A DNA stretch of 64,000 nucleotides from Mesorhizobium norvegicum (GCF_004919685.1 NZ_SMYZ01000042.1:1-64000), one strand, 5' to 3'. Shown: positions 42,012 to 50,279, numbered from the stretch's first letter. Program-made: numbers and translations. Notes: generated from the letters alone by a model not told the origin.

Positions 42012-43424
42012 TCAGGCCATACCGCGCGCGATTTCCGTGATGACGGTGAAGGCCATGTCGACATCGGCGGCGGTCGCCTCGAACTGGCCGACCTGGAAGC
42101 GGATTGCCACCCTGCCATCGACGCTCGTCTGCGTCAGGTAGATGCGGCCGTCGTCGTTGATCATATTGACCAACCGCAGATTGTGCGCGTCCGCATCGGT
42201 GCCAGCCGCGGTCTTGTGCCGGAACGAGAACAACGACAGCATCGGCTCGCTGACGAGCTCGAAATCCGGCTCCCTTGCCAGCCGCGCGGCAAGCCCTTCG
42301 CTCCAGGCAACATGATTGCGGATCATCGTGCGCAGGCTTTCCAGGCCATGGGCACGCAGCAGGAACCACAATTTCAGCGCACGGAACCGCCGGCCGAGCG
42401 GCACCGACCATTCGGAATAGTTGATGATGCCGTCGTGGCCGTGTGTCTTGAGATAATCCGGCTTGATGGCCAGCGTCCTGACATGGCTTTCGGGGTCGCG
42501 CAGGAACTGGATCGAGCAGTCGAACTGCGCGCCCAGCCATTTGTGCGGATTGAAAACGATCGAATCGGCACCTTCAACGCCTGTCCAGAAATGCCGATAC
42601 TCCGGACAGATCATCGCCGATCCCGCCCAGGCGGCATCGACGTGAAGATAAAGTCCATGCCGCCGCGCCACCTCGGCAACCGCCGCAATGTCGTCGGTGC
42701 CGCCGGTGCTGGTGCCGCCGACGCAAGCGATGATGCCGGCCGGCAGCATGCCTGCTTCCCGGTCGGCGACGATTGCCGCCTCGAGCGCTGCCGTATCCAT
42801 GGCGCGAAAGCGGCCGCCGACGGGAATGCGCACAAGATTGTCCTCGCCAATGCCGGACACCCAGATCGCGCGGTCGATCGAAGTGTGCACCTGGTCGGAG
42901 GAATAGATGCGCAGCCGCGCCTGCCCTGCCAGCCCTTGCTTGTTGCCTTGCCAGTCCAGTGCCCGCTCGCGCATGGTCAGCACCGCGGCCAGTGTTGCCG
43001 ACGAGGCCGAATCCTGGATCACCCCGGCGAACCCTTCGGGCAGGCCGAGCGCCTGGCGCATCCAGTCGACGGTGCGCGTTTCGAGTTCGGTCGCCGCCGG
43101 CGACGTCTGCCAGAGCATGCATTGCGCGGCCATCGCCGAAACCAGATATTCCGCCACCACCGAGACCGGCGCCGCATTGGCCGGGAAATAGGCGAAGAAG
43201 CGCGGATGCTGCCAATGCGTCATCCCCGGCAAAATCTTCTCTTCGAAGTCGGCGAAGATCCGGTCCATCGGTTCGGCGTCTTCAGGCGGCGAAGCCTCGA
43301 TGCTTTTGAAAATGGCGCCCGGATCGACCTGCGGCCGCACCGGCCGCTCGCGCAGCGAGTTACGGTAGTCGGCACCCCAGTCGGCGGCGCGCCGCGACCA
43401 TTGCCGGAAATCATTGTTGTTCAT
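42012..43424 (-). CDS. PLP-dependent aromatic-L-amino-acid decarboxylase family protein
   Basis: 470-residue fold-type I decarboxylase (DDC/TDC/GAD group II). The PLP lysine lies in SIVFNPHKWLGAQFDCS; HVDAAWAGSA supplies the Asp that pairs with the PLP nitrogen; the N-terminal THWQHPRFFAYFPANAAPVS is typical of aromatic decarboxylases. The start at 43424 is behind GGGAGGA. The substrate could be Trp, Phe, Tyr or DOPA. It is downstream of Anbu by 101 bp and in the same direction. Confidence 0.88.
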   Translation of the reverse strand: MNNNDFRQWSRRAADWGADYRNSLRERPVRPQVDPGAIFKSIEASPPEDAEPMDRIFADFEEKILPGMTHWQHPRFFAYFPANAAPVSVVAEYLVSAMAAQCMLWQTSPAATELETRTVDWMRQALGLPEGFAGVIQDSASSATLAAVLTMRERALDWQGNKQGLAGQARLRIYSSDQVHTSIDRAIWVSGIGEDNLVRIPVGGRFRAMDTAALEAAIVADREAGMLPAGIIACVGGTSTGGTDDIAAVAEVARRHGLYLHVDAAWAGSAMICPEYRHFWTGVEGADSIVFNPHKWLGAQFDCSIQFLRDPESHVRTLAIKPDYLKTHGHDGIINYSEWSVPLGRRFRALKLWFLLRAHGLESLRTMIRNHVAWSEGLAARLAREPDFELVSEPMLSLFSFRHKTAAGTDADAHNLRLVNMINDDGRIYLTQTSVDGRVAIRFQVGQFEATAADVDMAFTVITEIARGMA

Positions 43425-43525
43425 CCTGTCCTCCCGACATGATCCCTCGCCGCCATCCATCACGGCTGGCCTCTTTATTAATTAACGCGTGAAATATATG
43501 CAACCGCCAGCGAATGCGGCATGCC

Positions 43526-44257
43526 TCAGCCCGGGAAATCCGGCAGGCTGGCAAAAGCCGTCTTCAGCGCATTCGACCAGCCGTCCGATATCGTGCGGTA
43601 ATACTGGTCGTCTTGGCCGATCCGCTTCTTCAACCCGACCTTGAAGGCGTCCTTCTCAAGGAAGAGCAGGTCGAGCGGCAAACCGACGGACAGGTTCGAC
43701 TTCAGCGTCGAATCGAACGACACCAAAAGCAGCTTCACCGTCTCGGCGAGGCTCATCGTTTTTTCATAGGCACGGATGATGATCGGCTTGCCGTATTTGG
43801 TCTCGCCGATCTGGAAGAACGGCGTGTCATCGGTCGATTCGATGAAATTGCCTTCGGGATAGATCATGAACAGGCGCGGCTCGCTGCCCTTGATCTGGCC
43901 GCCGAGGATGAAGGAAGCATTGAAGTAGGAATCCGCCTTCTCGCCCGCAGGCGACGAGCTGGCGATGACCTCCTTGACCGTATCGCCGACCAGCCGCACC
44001 GTCTGATACATAGACGGCGTTTCCAGAAGCGTGGCGTGACGGTCGGCAATTGCCTTGGTGCGTTCGTCAAGCAGGCTGACCACGGCCTGCGTCGTCGCCA
44101 GATTGCCCGCCGACATCAAAACGATGACGCGCTCGCCCGGCTGCTCCCAGATATGCATCTTGCGGAAGGTGGAAATCGAATCCATGCCGGCATTGGTGCG
44201 CGTGTCGGACATGAACACGAGCCCGCGATCGATCTTCAGGCCAACGCAATAAGTCAT
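43526..44257 (-). CDS. Anbu, proteasome-like N-terminal nucleophile peptidase
   Basis: 243-residue ancestral beta-subunit (Anbu). After removal of Met the N-terminal Thr (TYCVGLKIDRGLVFMSDTRTN) would be the nucleophile; Asp17 (MSD) and a Lys near 32 (FRKMH) complete the Ntn pattern. Anbu forms helical or ring oligomers. In other bacteria it is encoded with the transglutaminase, alpha-E and ATP-grasp genes, as here. A RIME-like palindrome lies between it and the transglutaminase. Confidence 0.92.
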   Translation of the reverse strand: MTYCVGLKIDRGLVFMSDTRTNAGMDSISTFRKMHIWEQPGERVIVLMSAGNLATTQAVVSLLDERTKAIADRHATLLETPSMYQTVRLVGDTVKEVIASSSPAGEKADSYFNASFILGGQIKGSEPRLFMIYPEGNFIESTDDTPFFQIGETKYGKPIIIRAYEKTMSLAETVKLLLVSFDSTLKSNLSVGLPLDLLFLEKDAFKVGLKKRIGQDDQYYRTISDGWSNALKTAFASLPDFPG

Positions 44258-44270
44258 GGAATCTCTTCTA

Positions 44271-44371
44271 GAGCAATTCCAGGAAAAGTGTGAAGCGGTT
44301 TTCCGTCCGGAATTGCGTTAAAACAAAGGGATAGAGCGGTTCGGCGTTTCCTTGAAACGATGAATCGCTCT
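44271..44371. repeat. RIME-like palindromic repeat inside the Anbu cluster
   Basis: About 101 bp with two hairpins: GCAATTCC.../GGAATTGC (44273-44280 with 44309-44316, nested GGAAAA/TTTTCC) and AGAGCG/CGCTCT (44333-44338 with 44366-44371). The two-palindrome mosaic matches the layout of Rhizobium intergenic mosaic elements. It fills the Anbu-transglutaminase gap. Confidence 0.75.
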
Positions 44372-44391
44372 GACAGCAATCTTGCGAAGGA

Positions 44392-45186
44392 TTACTGCTC
44401 CACCGTGACGGTGACCGCAAGCTGTTCTTCCGCCTGTCCCAGCCGAATTCCCGACACCGGCGTGGCGTCGCGGTAGTCGCGGCCCGTTGCCACCTTTACA
44501 TAGCGCTCGTCAGGCGAAATGCCATTGGCGGCATCGAAGGCAACCCAGCCGAGACCGGAAACATGCGCTTCGGCCCAGGCATGACTTGCGGCCTGCTCGA
44601 CCGTCGCATCCAGCATCAGATAGCCGCTGACATAGCGGGCCGGAAAGCCCATGGCGCGCGCCGCGGCGGCAAAGATATGGGTGTGATCCTGGCAGACACC
44701 GGTCTTGAGCGCCAAGGCTTCCTCCGCCGGCGTCGTCGCATTGGTGGTGCCGGGCGTGTAGGCAACGCGCTCGCCGATGACAGCCATCAGCCGGTGAAGC
44801 CTCTCGATGTCGGTGCCCTTGCCGATCGATGCCGCGAGTTCGCGAACACCGCTGCCGATCGTCGTCAATGGCGTTTCATGGCTGTACAGCCAGAGCGGCG
44901 TAAAGCCCTGGTGTGGTCCCGAGACACCCGCGGTGTCGCGCGTCACCACTTCGCCTGACGCTTCCACCGTGATGAAGTCGCGCTCGCCCTCGACGCTCAG
45001 CAGCCTTGTGTCGTTGCCGAAATGGTCGACAAAGCGAACCTCTTCGCGCGCGCCTTCGATCGCCAGCGCCCAGGACAGAACGGTCTGCGTCGATCCGCTG
45101 ACCGGAAGCAGCCGCAGCCGCTGCAACAGATAGTGCACCGGTGCATCGTAGCGGTATTCGGTCCGGTGAGTGATCTTCAGCCGCAT
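44392..45186 (-). CDS. Transglutaminase-like cysteine protease-fold protein (Anbu cluster)
   Basis: 264 residues. An N-terminal beta domain (RLKITHRTEYRYDAPVHYLLQRLRLLP, split) is followed by the transglutaminase core with Cys (KTGVCQDHTHIF), His (SHAWAEAHV) and Asp (WVAFDAANG). ATG 45186 is separated by a single base from the stop of the alpha-E gene. In this cluster it is proposed to process a peptide made with the ATP-grasp partner; the reaction is not known. Confidence 0.9.
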   Translation of the reverse strand: MRLKITHRTEYRYDAPVHYLLQRLRLLPVSGSTQTVLSWALAIEGAREEVRFVDHFGNDTRLLSVEGERDFITVEASGEVVTRDTAGVSGPHQGFTPLWLYSHETPLTTIGSGVRELAASIGKGTDIERLHRLMAVIGERVAYTPGTTNATTPAEEALALKTGVCQDHTHIFAAAARAMGFPARYVSGYLMLDATVEQAASHAWAEAHVSGLGWVAFDAANGISPDERYVKVATGRDYRDATPVSGIRLGQAEEQLAVTVTVEQ

Positions 45187-45187
45187 A

Positions 45188-46129
45188 TCAATTGAACCGG
45201 TAATCTTGTGCGATCTCATCGCCGAGCTTGGTGTTGTCGCGAATGAACTTGGCCAGGAATTCATGCAGGCCGGTATCGAAAATATCCTTGATCGACCCGG
45301 CTCTCAGCATTGTCTGCGTCTTCTCGGCCGTTGCGTGGCAGGCATGGCGCTCGCCGTAATCGTCGCCGAGGAATTTCAGATGCTCCGACAGGAAGCGATA
45401 GCAGAAGGTCAGCGAGCGCGGCATGCGGACATTGAGGATCAGATAGTCGGCAATGTTGGTCGGCTTGTAATCGGCGTCATAGACCCAACGGTAGGAGCGA
45501 TGCGCCGAGACCGAACGCAGGATCGATTCCCACTGGTAGTTGTCGAGCGTCGAGCCAACCCAGGAGATCGACGGCAGGAGCACATAGTATTTCACGTCGA
45601 GGATGCGCGCCGTGTTGTCGGCGCGCTCGACATAGGTGCCGAGCTGCGAGAAATCGAAGATCTCGTTGCGCAGCATGGTGCCGTAGAACGAGCCGCGGAT
45701 TAGCGCCGTCTCGCGCTTGATCGCGTCGAGCACGCTGGGCAGGTCGCGCTCGTCGATCGGCCTGGCCAGCATCCGCTTCAGCGACATCCAGGCCTCGTTG
45801 ATGCTTTCCCAGGTCTCGCGCGTCAGCGCGGTGCGCACCATGCGGGCATTGTTGCGGGCCGTCTCGATCGACGCCATGGTGCTGGACGGGTTCGACGTGT
45901 CGCGCAACAGGAAATCGGCGACATTGGCGGCGGTATAGTCAGAATATTTCTGGCTGAAGGTGACGTCAGAACCAGCGCTGAGCAGCACCGAATTCCACTC
46001 TTCCGAGGCGCTCTGCGTGCGGGTAAGCGCCATGCGCAGGCCGGCATCGACCAAGCGCGCCATGTTTTCCGCCCGCTCGATGTAGCGGTTCATCCAGTAA
46101 AGCCCGTTGGCGGTGCGGCCGAGAAGCAT
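45188..46129 (-). CDS. Alpha-E domain protein (Anbu cluster)
   Basis: 313 residues of the all-helical alpha-E domain family: starts MLLGRTANGLYWMNRYIERAENMARLVD (split), later SFYGTMLRNEIFDFSQLGTYVERADNTARILD (split), and ends FIRDNTKLGDEIAQDYRFN. Function unknown; always found with the type 2 circularly permuted ATP-grasp. The inverted-repeat element begins 20 bp upstream of its start. Confidence 0.9.
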   Translation of the reverse strand: MLLGRTANGLYWMNRYIERAENMARLVDAGLRMALTRTQSASEEWNSVLLSAGSDVTFSQKYSDYTAANVADFLLRDTSNPSSTMASIETARNNARMVRTALTRETWESINEAWMSLKRMLARPIDERDLPSVLDAIKRETALIRGSFYGTMLRNEIFDFSQLGTYVERADNTARILDVKYYVLLPSISWVGSTLDNYQWESILRSVSAHRSYRWVYDADYKPTNIADYLILNVRMPRSLTFCYRFLSEHLKFLGDDYGERHACHATAEKTQTMLRAGSIKDIFDTGLHEFLAKFIRDNTKLGDEIAQDYRFN

Positions 46130-46149
46130 GTCAACGTGCCCCGATTTTG

Positions 46150-46603
46150 AGCGAGTAGCGAATAGGGAGTAGCGAATAGGGGAAAAATAGCTTCATGACT
46201 TTTGTTGCAGGCTCCTGATCATAGAACGTAGCATTTTCCCTATCTCATCGGCTTTGCTAAGCAAGCGCACCACCTCTGCTTCAACCATCAACCCTACTTT
46301 TCCGGACACGATCAGGTGCGTTTCCAACTCTTTGAGAGATCCCTGGGCCATGCGAAGAAATTGAATGAATGATCCTGTACTTTCTCGCCCATGTCCTTCA
46401 GCGATGTTCGCGGCAATTGATACGGACGACCGCCGCATCTGAGAGGTCATTCCGTAAACTTCGCTGCTTGGAAAAGCTTTCGTTGCTGAATAGCAATCTA
46501 CGGCCAACTCGACGGCCGCCTTCCAAACAATCAAGTCCCTGTAAGAGTTAATCGTCGTTTTGCTGCCCTTCCCCTATTCGTTACTCACTATTCGCTATTC
46601 GCT
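46150..46603. mobile_element. 454-bp inverted-repeat element carrying a four-helix-bundle gene
   Basis: Two 35-bp terminal inverted repeats (46150-46184 and 46569-46603) match at 32 of 35 positions. Each contains repeated GCGAATAG units. Between them is one gene of the S23/IVP four-helix-bundle family. The right repeat starts exactly at the base after the ATP-grasp stop codon. No transposase and no clear target duplication. It resembles intervening sequences known from 23S rRNA genes, here placed in an mRNA gap. Confidence 0.7.
46193..46534 (-). CDS. Four-helix-bundle protein (S23/23S-rRNA IVP family)
   Basis: 113 residues from TTG 46534: LIVWKAAVELAVDCY, SSEVYGMTSQMRRSSVSIAANIAEGHGRES (split), SFIQFLRMAQGSLKELETHL, characteristic of the family. 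The normal family start (SYRDLIVW) extends upstream, where the in-frame codons read ATT AAC TCT TAC AGG GAC; an ATT at 46552 stands where ATG would be expected and an in-frame TAG lies in the repeat further up. The start is therefore uncertain and may be weak or damaged. Confidence 0.75.
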   Translation of the reverse strand: MIVWKAAVELAVDCYSATKAFPSSEVYGMTSQMRRSSVSIAANIAEGHGRESTGSFIQFLRMAQGSLKELETHLIVSGKVGLMVEAEVVRLLSKADEIGKMLRSMIRSLQQKS

Positions 46604-48022
46604 TCAATCATCCAGCACCCACGTGTCCTTCGTCCCGCCGCCCTGCGAGGAATTGACCACAAGCGAGCCTTCCTTGAGCGCGACGCGCGTCAGCCCGCCG
46701 GGCACGATCTGGATGCGATCGGAGACCAGCACATAAGGCCTGAGATCGACGTGGCGTGGCGCCAGCCCCTTTTCCGTCAGGATCGGGCATGTCGACAGCG
46801 CCAGCGTCGGCTGGGCGATGTAGTTCGACGGTTTTGCCGCGAGTTTCTTGGCGAAGGTCTCGCATTCCTTCTTGGTCGCCGCCGGCCCGACCAGCATGCC
46901 GTAACCGCCGGAACCGTGCACTTCCTTGATCACCAGCTCGTCGATGTGCTCGAGCACGTATTTCAGGCTGTCCGGCTCCGAGCAGCGCCAGGTCGGAATG
47001 TTGCCGAGGATCGCCTTGCGGCCGGTGTAGAATTCGATGATCTCGGGCATGTAGGAATAGATCGCCTTGTCGTCGGCGATGCCGGTGCCAGGCGCGTTTG
47101 CGATGGTGATGTTGCCGGCCCGGTAGACATCCATGATGCCGGGCACACCAAGCGCCGAGTCCGGCCGAAACGTCAGCGGGTCCAGGTAAGAATCATCGAC
47201 ACGCCGGTAGAGCACGTCGATCTGCTTGTAGCCTTCGGTCGTACGCATGGCGACATGGCCGTCGACGACGCGCAGATCCTGGCCCTCGACCAGTTGCACG
47301 CCCATCTGGTCGGCAAGGAAGGCGTGTTCGAAATAGGCGGAATTGTAGCTGCCGGGCGTCAGCACCGCGATGGTCGGCGCGCCCTTGGTGCTTTGCGGCC
47401 GCACCGCCGCCAGCGACTGGCGCAGAAGCTGCGGGTAGTTTTCCACCGGCCGCACCTTGATCTTCTGGAACAGCTCGGGAAACAGCTGCATCATCGTCTC
47501 GCGGTTCTCCAGCATGTAGGAGACGCCTGACGGCGTGCGCGCATTGTCCTCCAGCACGTAGAATTCGTCCTCTGAAATGCGGACGATGTCGACGCCGATG
47601 ATGTGCGTATAGACGCCGGCCGGCGGCCTGACGCCTATCATCTCCGGCAGGAATGCCTCGTTCCTGGCGATCAACTCCCGGGGAACGCGCCCTGCCCGCA
47701 GAATCTCCTGGCGGTGGTATATGTCGTCGAGAAAGGCGTTCAGCGCCTGCACGCGTTGCTCGATGCCTTGCGTGAGGCGCCGCCATTCATTGCCTGAAAT
47801 GATGCGGGGAACGATGTCGAACGGGATCAGCCGCTCGGAGGCTTCCTGCTCGCCATAGACGGCGAAGGTAATGCCGGTCTTGCGGAAGACGCGTTCGGCG
47901 TCCTGCATTTTTTCGGTCAGCCTTGCCGGATCCTGCTCCTTCAGCCAGCGATCATAGGCCGAATACGGTGTTCTCAATCCGGAGACTTCCGGAAGCATTT
48001 CATCGAACGCTGCCAATCGCAT
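46604..48022 (-). CDS. Circularly permuted type 2 ATP-grasp protein (Anbu cluster)
   Basis: 472-residue ATP-grasp ligase of the permuted type 2 family. Conserved blocks: LIPFDIVPRIISGNEWRRLTQGIEQR (split), NDARTPSGVSYMLENR (as DNARTPSGVSYML), VLTPGSYNSAYFEHAFLA and VIKEVHGSGGYGMLVGPAA, with the C-terminal SSQGGGTKDTWVLDD. Probable peptide or amide-bond forming enzyme; the product is unknown. Start at ATG 48022 (MRLAAFDEM) preferred, alternative 48040. Confidence 0.88.
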   Translation of the reverse strand: MRLAAFDEMLPEVSGLRTPYSAYDRWLKEQDPARLTEKMQDAERVFRKTGITFAVYGEQEASERLIPFDIVPRIISGNEWRRLTQGIEQRVQALNAFLDDIYHRQEILRAGRVPRELIARNEAFLPEMIGVRPPAGVYTHIIGVDIVRISEDEFYVLEDNARTPSGVSYMLENRETMMQLFPELFQKIKVRPVENYPQLLRQSLAAVRPQSTKGAPTIAVLTPGSYNSAYFEHAFLADQMGVQLVEGQDLRVVDGHVAMRTTEGYKQIDVLYRRVDDSYLDPLTFRPDSALGVPGIMDVYRAGNITIANAPGTGIADDKAIYSYMPEIIEFYTGRKAILGNIPTWRCSEPDSLKYVLEHIDELVIKEVHGSGGYGMLVGPAATKKECETFAKKLAAKPSNYIAQPTLALSTCPILTEKGLAPRHVDLRPYVLVSDRIQIVPGGLTRVALKEGSLVVNSSQGGGTKDTWVLDD

Positions 48023-48187
48023 ACTCCCCTGTGACGCCATTTCACTGGCGTCGCCGGAGAAAATCAAGCGCAATCGGTGATTTGGGAGATACGGGCGATC
48101 AGTATGTTGCGCCTGCCTAAAATTGAGGCAGCCGAAATATGACAGTAATCAGGCTTTGCCTCGTGTCCGGGCAAGTGGGTTTAGCGG

Positions 48188-48424
48188 CTAAAAGGCGCGG
48201 AACGTGACGACGGTGAACGTGTCCTTGATGCCGGGGAGAATCTGCACCTTCTCGTTGACGAAATGGCCGACATCTTCCTCGTCGTCGACATAGAATTTGG
48301 CGAGCAGATCGTAGTTGCCGGCAGTCGAGTAGATTTCCGAAGCAATCTCGGCATCGGCAAGCGCACTGGCAACCTCATAGGATTTGCCGAGCTCGCATTT
48401 GATCTGCACGAAAAACGCCTTCAT
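48188..48424 (-). CDS. Stand-alone Lrp/AsnC ligand-binding (RAM) domain protein
   Basis: 78 residues forming only the RAM/SAM effector domain of Lrp/AsnC regulators (AFFVQIKCELGKSYEVASAL, STAGNYDLLAKFYVDDEEDVGHFV (split), ILPGIKDTFTVVTF). No DNA-binding helix-turn-helix. Such stand-alone proteins bind amino acids or modulate partner Lrp proteins. Confidence 0.88.
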   Translation of the reverse strand: MKAFFVQIKCELGKSYEVASALADAEIASEIYSTAGNYDLLAKFYVDDEEDVGHFVNEKVQILPGIKDTFTVVTFRAF

Positions 48425-48504
48425 GGCTTCGTCCCGCTAAACGTCCAAGTCCAGCGGCCCTTCTGGCAGACTGGAGGCGGGCTTTCAAGCGCTGGAATGA
48501 ATGC

Positions 48505-48639
48505 TCAGCCGGCCCGGACCTGGGCTACGACCTCCCGCAGCTCCGCCACCGGCATGCCGCGCTTGAACAGCCTGCCGCCAATCACCAGCGCCGGCGTGCC
48601 CCGCAGCTGGCGAATAATCGCAATCGCTGAAACCGCGAT
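48505..48639 (-). pseudogene. C-terminal remnant of a DsbA-family thiol-disulfide protein
   Basis: The last ~44 codons before the stop at 48505 read RQLRGTPALVIGGRLFKRGMPVAELREVVAQVRAG, which matches the cis-Pro strand and final helix of DsbA-like oxidoreductases (RGTPAxVIG). Upstream the frame continues only as non-homologous sequence antisense to the start of the DUF4864 gene. No CxxC domain is present, so this is a truncated relic. Confidence 0.6.
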
Positions 48640-48724
48640 GCGCTGCCAAGCGTATGTTATGATGCGTCTTCGGACAGCACTGTTTTTTGAGGGAAGATAT
48701 TTCGCGGGACAACGGAGACAGGCC

Positions 48725-49144
48725 ATGCGCCGCAAGTTTTTCGCATTCGCGTTCGTTCCACTCATCCTCGCCTCGTCGGCATTCGCCGGCGATGCCGAGA
48801 TCAAGGCAGGGCAGTCTGTCATCGACGGTCAGTTGAAGGCCCTCATCGCCAATGACGGCGCCACCGCCTACAGCTTCGCCGCCCCGAATGTGAAACGGAT
48901 CTTCCCGACCGTCGACGCCTTCATGAACATGGTGACCAACGGCTACCCGCCGGTGCGCAAGCCGCAGACCTACTCCTTCGGCAAGGTCGAGGAGACGGCC
49001 CCGGGTTCGATCGTCCAACAGGTGCTGATCGTTGGACCGGACGGCAAGGACTACGAGGCTGTCTACACGTTGCAGCAACAGCCCGACGGCAGGTTCCAGA
49101 TCACCGGCTGCAGCCTGCGCGCGTCGAATTCACTCAGCACTTGA
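48725..49144 (+). CDS. DUF4864 secreted protein
   Basis: 139 residues with a signal peptide (RRKFFAFAFVPLILASSAFA) and a small alpha-beta domain of the NTF2-like DUF4864 type (IKAGQSVIDGQLKALIANDGATAYSFAAP, split; ending QPDGRFQITGCSLR). RBS GGAGAC before ATG 48725. Periplasmic, function unknown. Its end is four bases from the tgt stop, convergent. Confidence 0.8.
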   Translation: MRRKFFAFAFVPLILASSAFAGDAEIKAGQSVIDGQLKALIANDGATAYSFAAPNVKRIFPTVDAFMNMVTNGYPPVRKPQTYSFGKVEETAPGSIVQQVLIVGPDGKDYEAVYTLQQQPDGRFQITGCSLRASNSLST

Positions 49145-49148
49145 GGCC

Positions 49149-50279
49149 TCACAGCAACGGGATATCGCCCCTCGCCCAGCCCTCGGTGATTTCCGCGCCG
49201 CTCGCTTCGAAGGTGCCGGCCTCGATCGCAGCGCGAATGTCCTGCATCAGTTTCTGGTAGTAGGAAAGGTTGTTCCAGGTCAAAAGCATGGCGCCGAGCG
49301 CCTCCTGCGAGCGCACCAGATGATGCAGATAGGCGCGCGAATAGTCCCGGGCGGCCGGGCAGTCGCTTTCCTCGTCAAGCGGCCGCGGATCGTCGGCATG
49401 GCGGGCGTTGCGCAGATTGACCTTGCCGCGCCTGGTATAGGCAAGGCCATGGCGGCCGGCCCGCGTCGGCATCACGCAGTCGAACATGTCGATACCGCGC
49501 GCCACCGATTTCAGGATATCGTCAGGCGTGCCGACGCCCATGAGATAGCGTGGTTTATCCGCTGGCAGTTCCGGACAGGTGATGTCGAGCATTTCGAGCA
49601 TCACCGCTTGCGGCTCGCCGACGGCAAGGCCGCCAACGGCGTAGCCTTTCAACTCCATCGCGCTTAGCGCCTGCGCCGAACGCACCCGCAGCGCTGCATT
49701 GTCACCACCTTGCACGATGCCGAACATCGCCTTGCCAGGCTGGTCGCCGAACGCTGTCTTGCAGCGCTCGGCCCAGCGCAGCGACAACTCCATGGCGCGT
49801 TCGATCTCTTTCATCTCGGCGGGCAGCGCCGTGCATTCATCGAGCTGCATCTGGATGTCGGAATCGAGCAGCCCCTGGATCTCGATCGAGCGCTCCGGCG
49901 ACATCTCGTAGGCAGCGCCGTCGATATGCGAGCGGAAGGTGACGCCCTTTTCGGTCAGCTTTCGCAGCTTCGACAGCGACATCACCTGGAAACCGCCGCT
50001 GTCGGTCAGGATCGGATGCGGCCAGCGGGCGAATTCATGCAAGCCGCCGAGCCGCGCAACACGCTCGGCGCCAGGCCGCAGCATCAGGTGATAGGTGTTG
50101 CCAAGGATGATGTCGGCGCCGAGGCCGCGCACCTGATCCATATACATCGTTTTGACGGTGCCGCCGGTGCCGACCGGCATGAAGGCCGGCGTGCGGATTT
50201 CACCGCGCGGCATGTCGATCACACCGCGCCGCGCCTTGCCGTCAGTCGCCAGAACCTTGAAGCTGAACGGCTTAGCCAT
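49149..50279 (-). CDS. tgt: Queuine tRNA-ribosyltransferase (TGT)
   Basis: 376-residue enzyme exchanging guanine-34 for preQ1 in tRNAs with GUN anticodons. Catalytic Asp in ILTDSGGFQVMSL, GIVQGGDNAALRVRSA, and nucleophile Asp in MFDCVMPTRAGRHGLAYT. The Zn ligands normally found at the C-terminus (CxCxxC) are altered: the region reads NARHADDPRPLDEESDCPAARDYSRAYLHHL, with one Cys, as in other Rhizobiales. Overlaps the upstream small gene by 8 bp. Confidence 0.94.
   Translation of the reverse strand: MAKPFSFKVLATDGKARRGVIDMPRGEIRTPAFMPVGTGGTVKTMYMDQVRGLGADIILGNTYHLMLRPGAERVARLGGLHEFARWPHPILTDSGGFQVMSLSKLRKLTEKGVTFRSHIDGAAYEMSPERSIEIQGLLDSDIQMQLDECTALPAEMKEIERAMELSLRWAERCKTAFGDQPGKAMFGIVQGGDNAALRVRSAQALSAMELKGYAVGGLAVGEPQAVMLEMLDITCPELPADKPRYLMGVGTPDDILKSVARGIDMFDCVMPTRAGRHGLAYTRRGKVNLRNARHADDPRPLDEESDCPAARDYSRAYLHHLVRSQEALGAMLLTWNNLSYYQKLMQDIRAAIEAGTFEASGAEITEGWARGDIPLL

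Noticed and set aside
48111..48135. CTGCCT/AGGCAG inverted repeat upstream of the ATP-grasp gene
   Set aside because: Short and without promoter elements at a suitable distance; not enough to call an operator.
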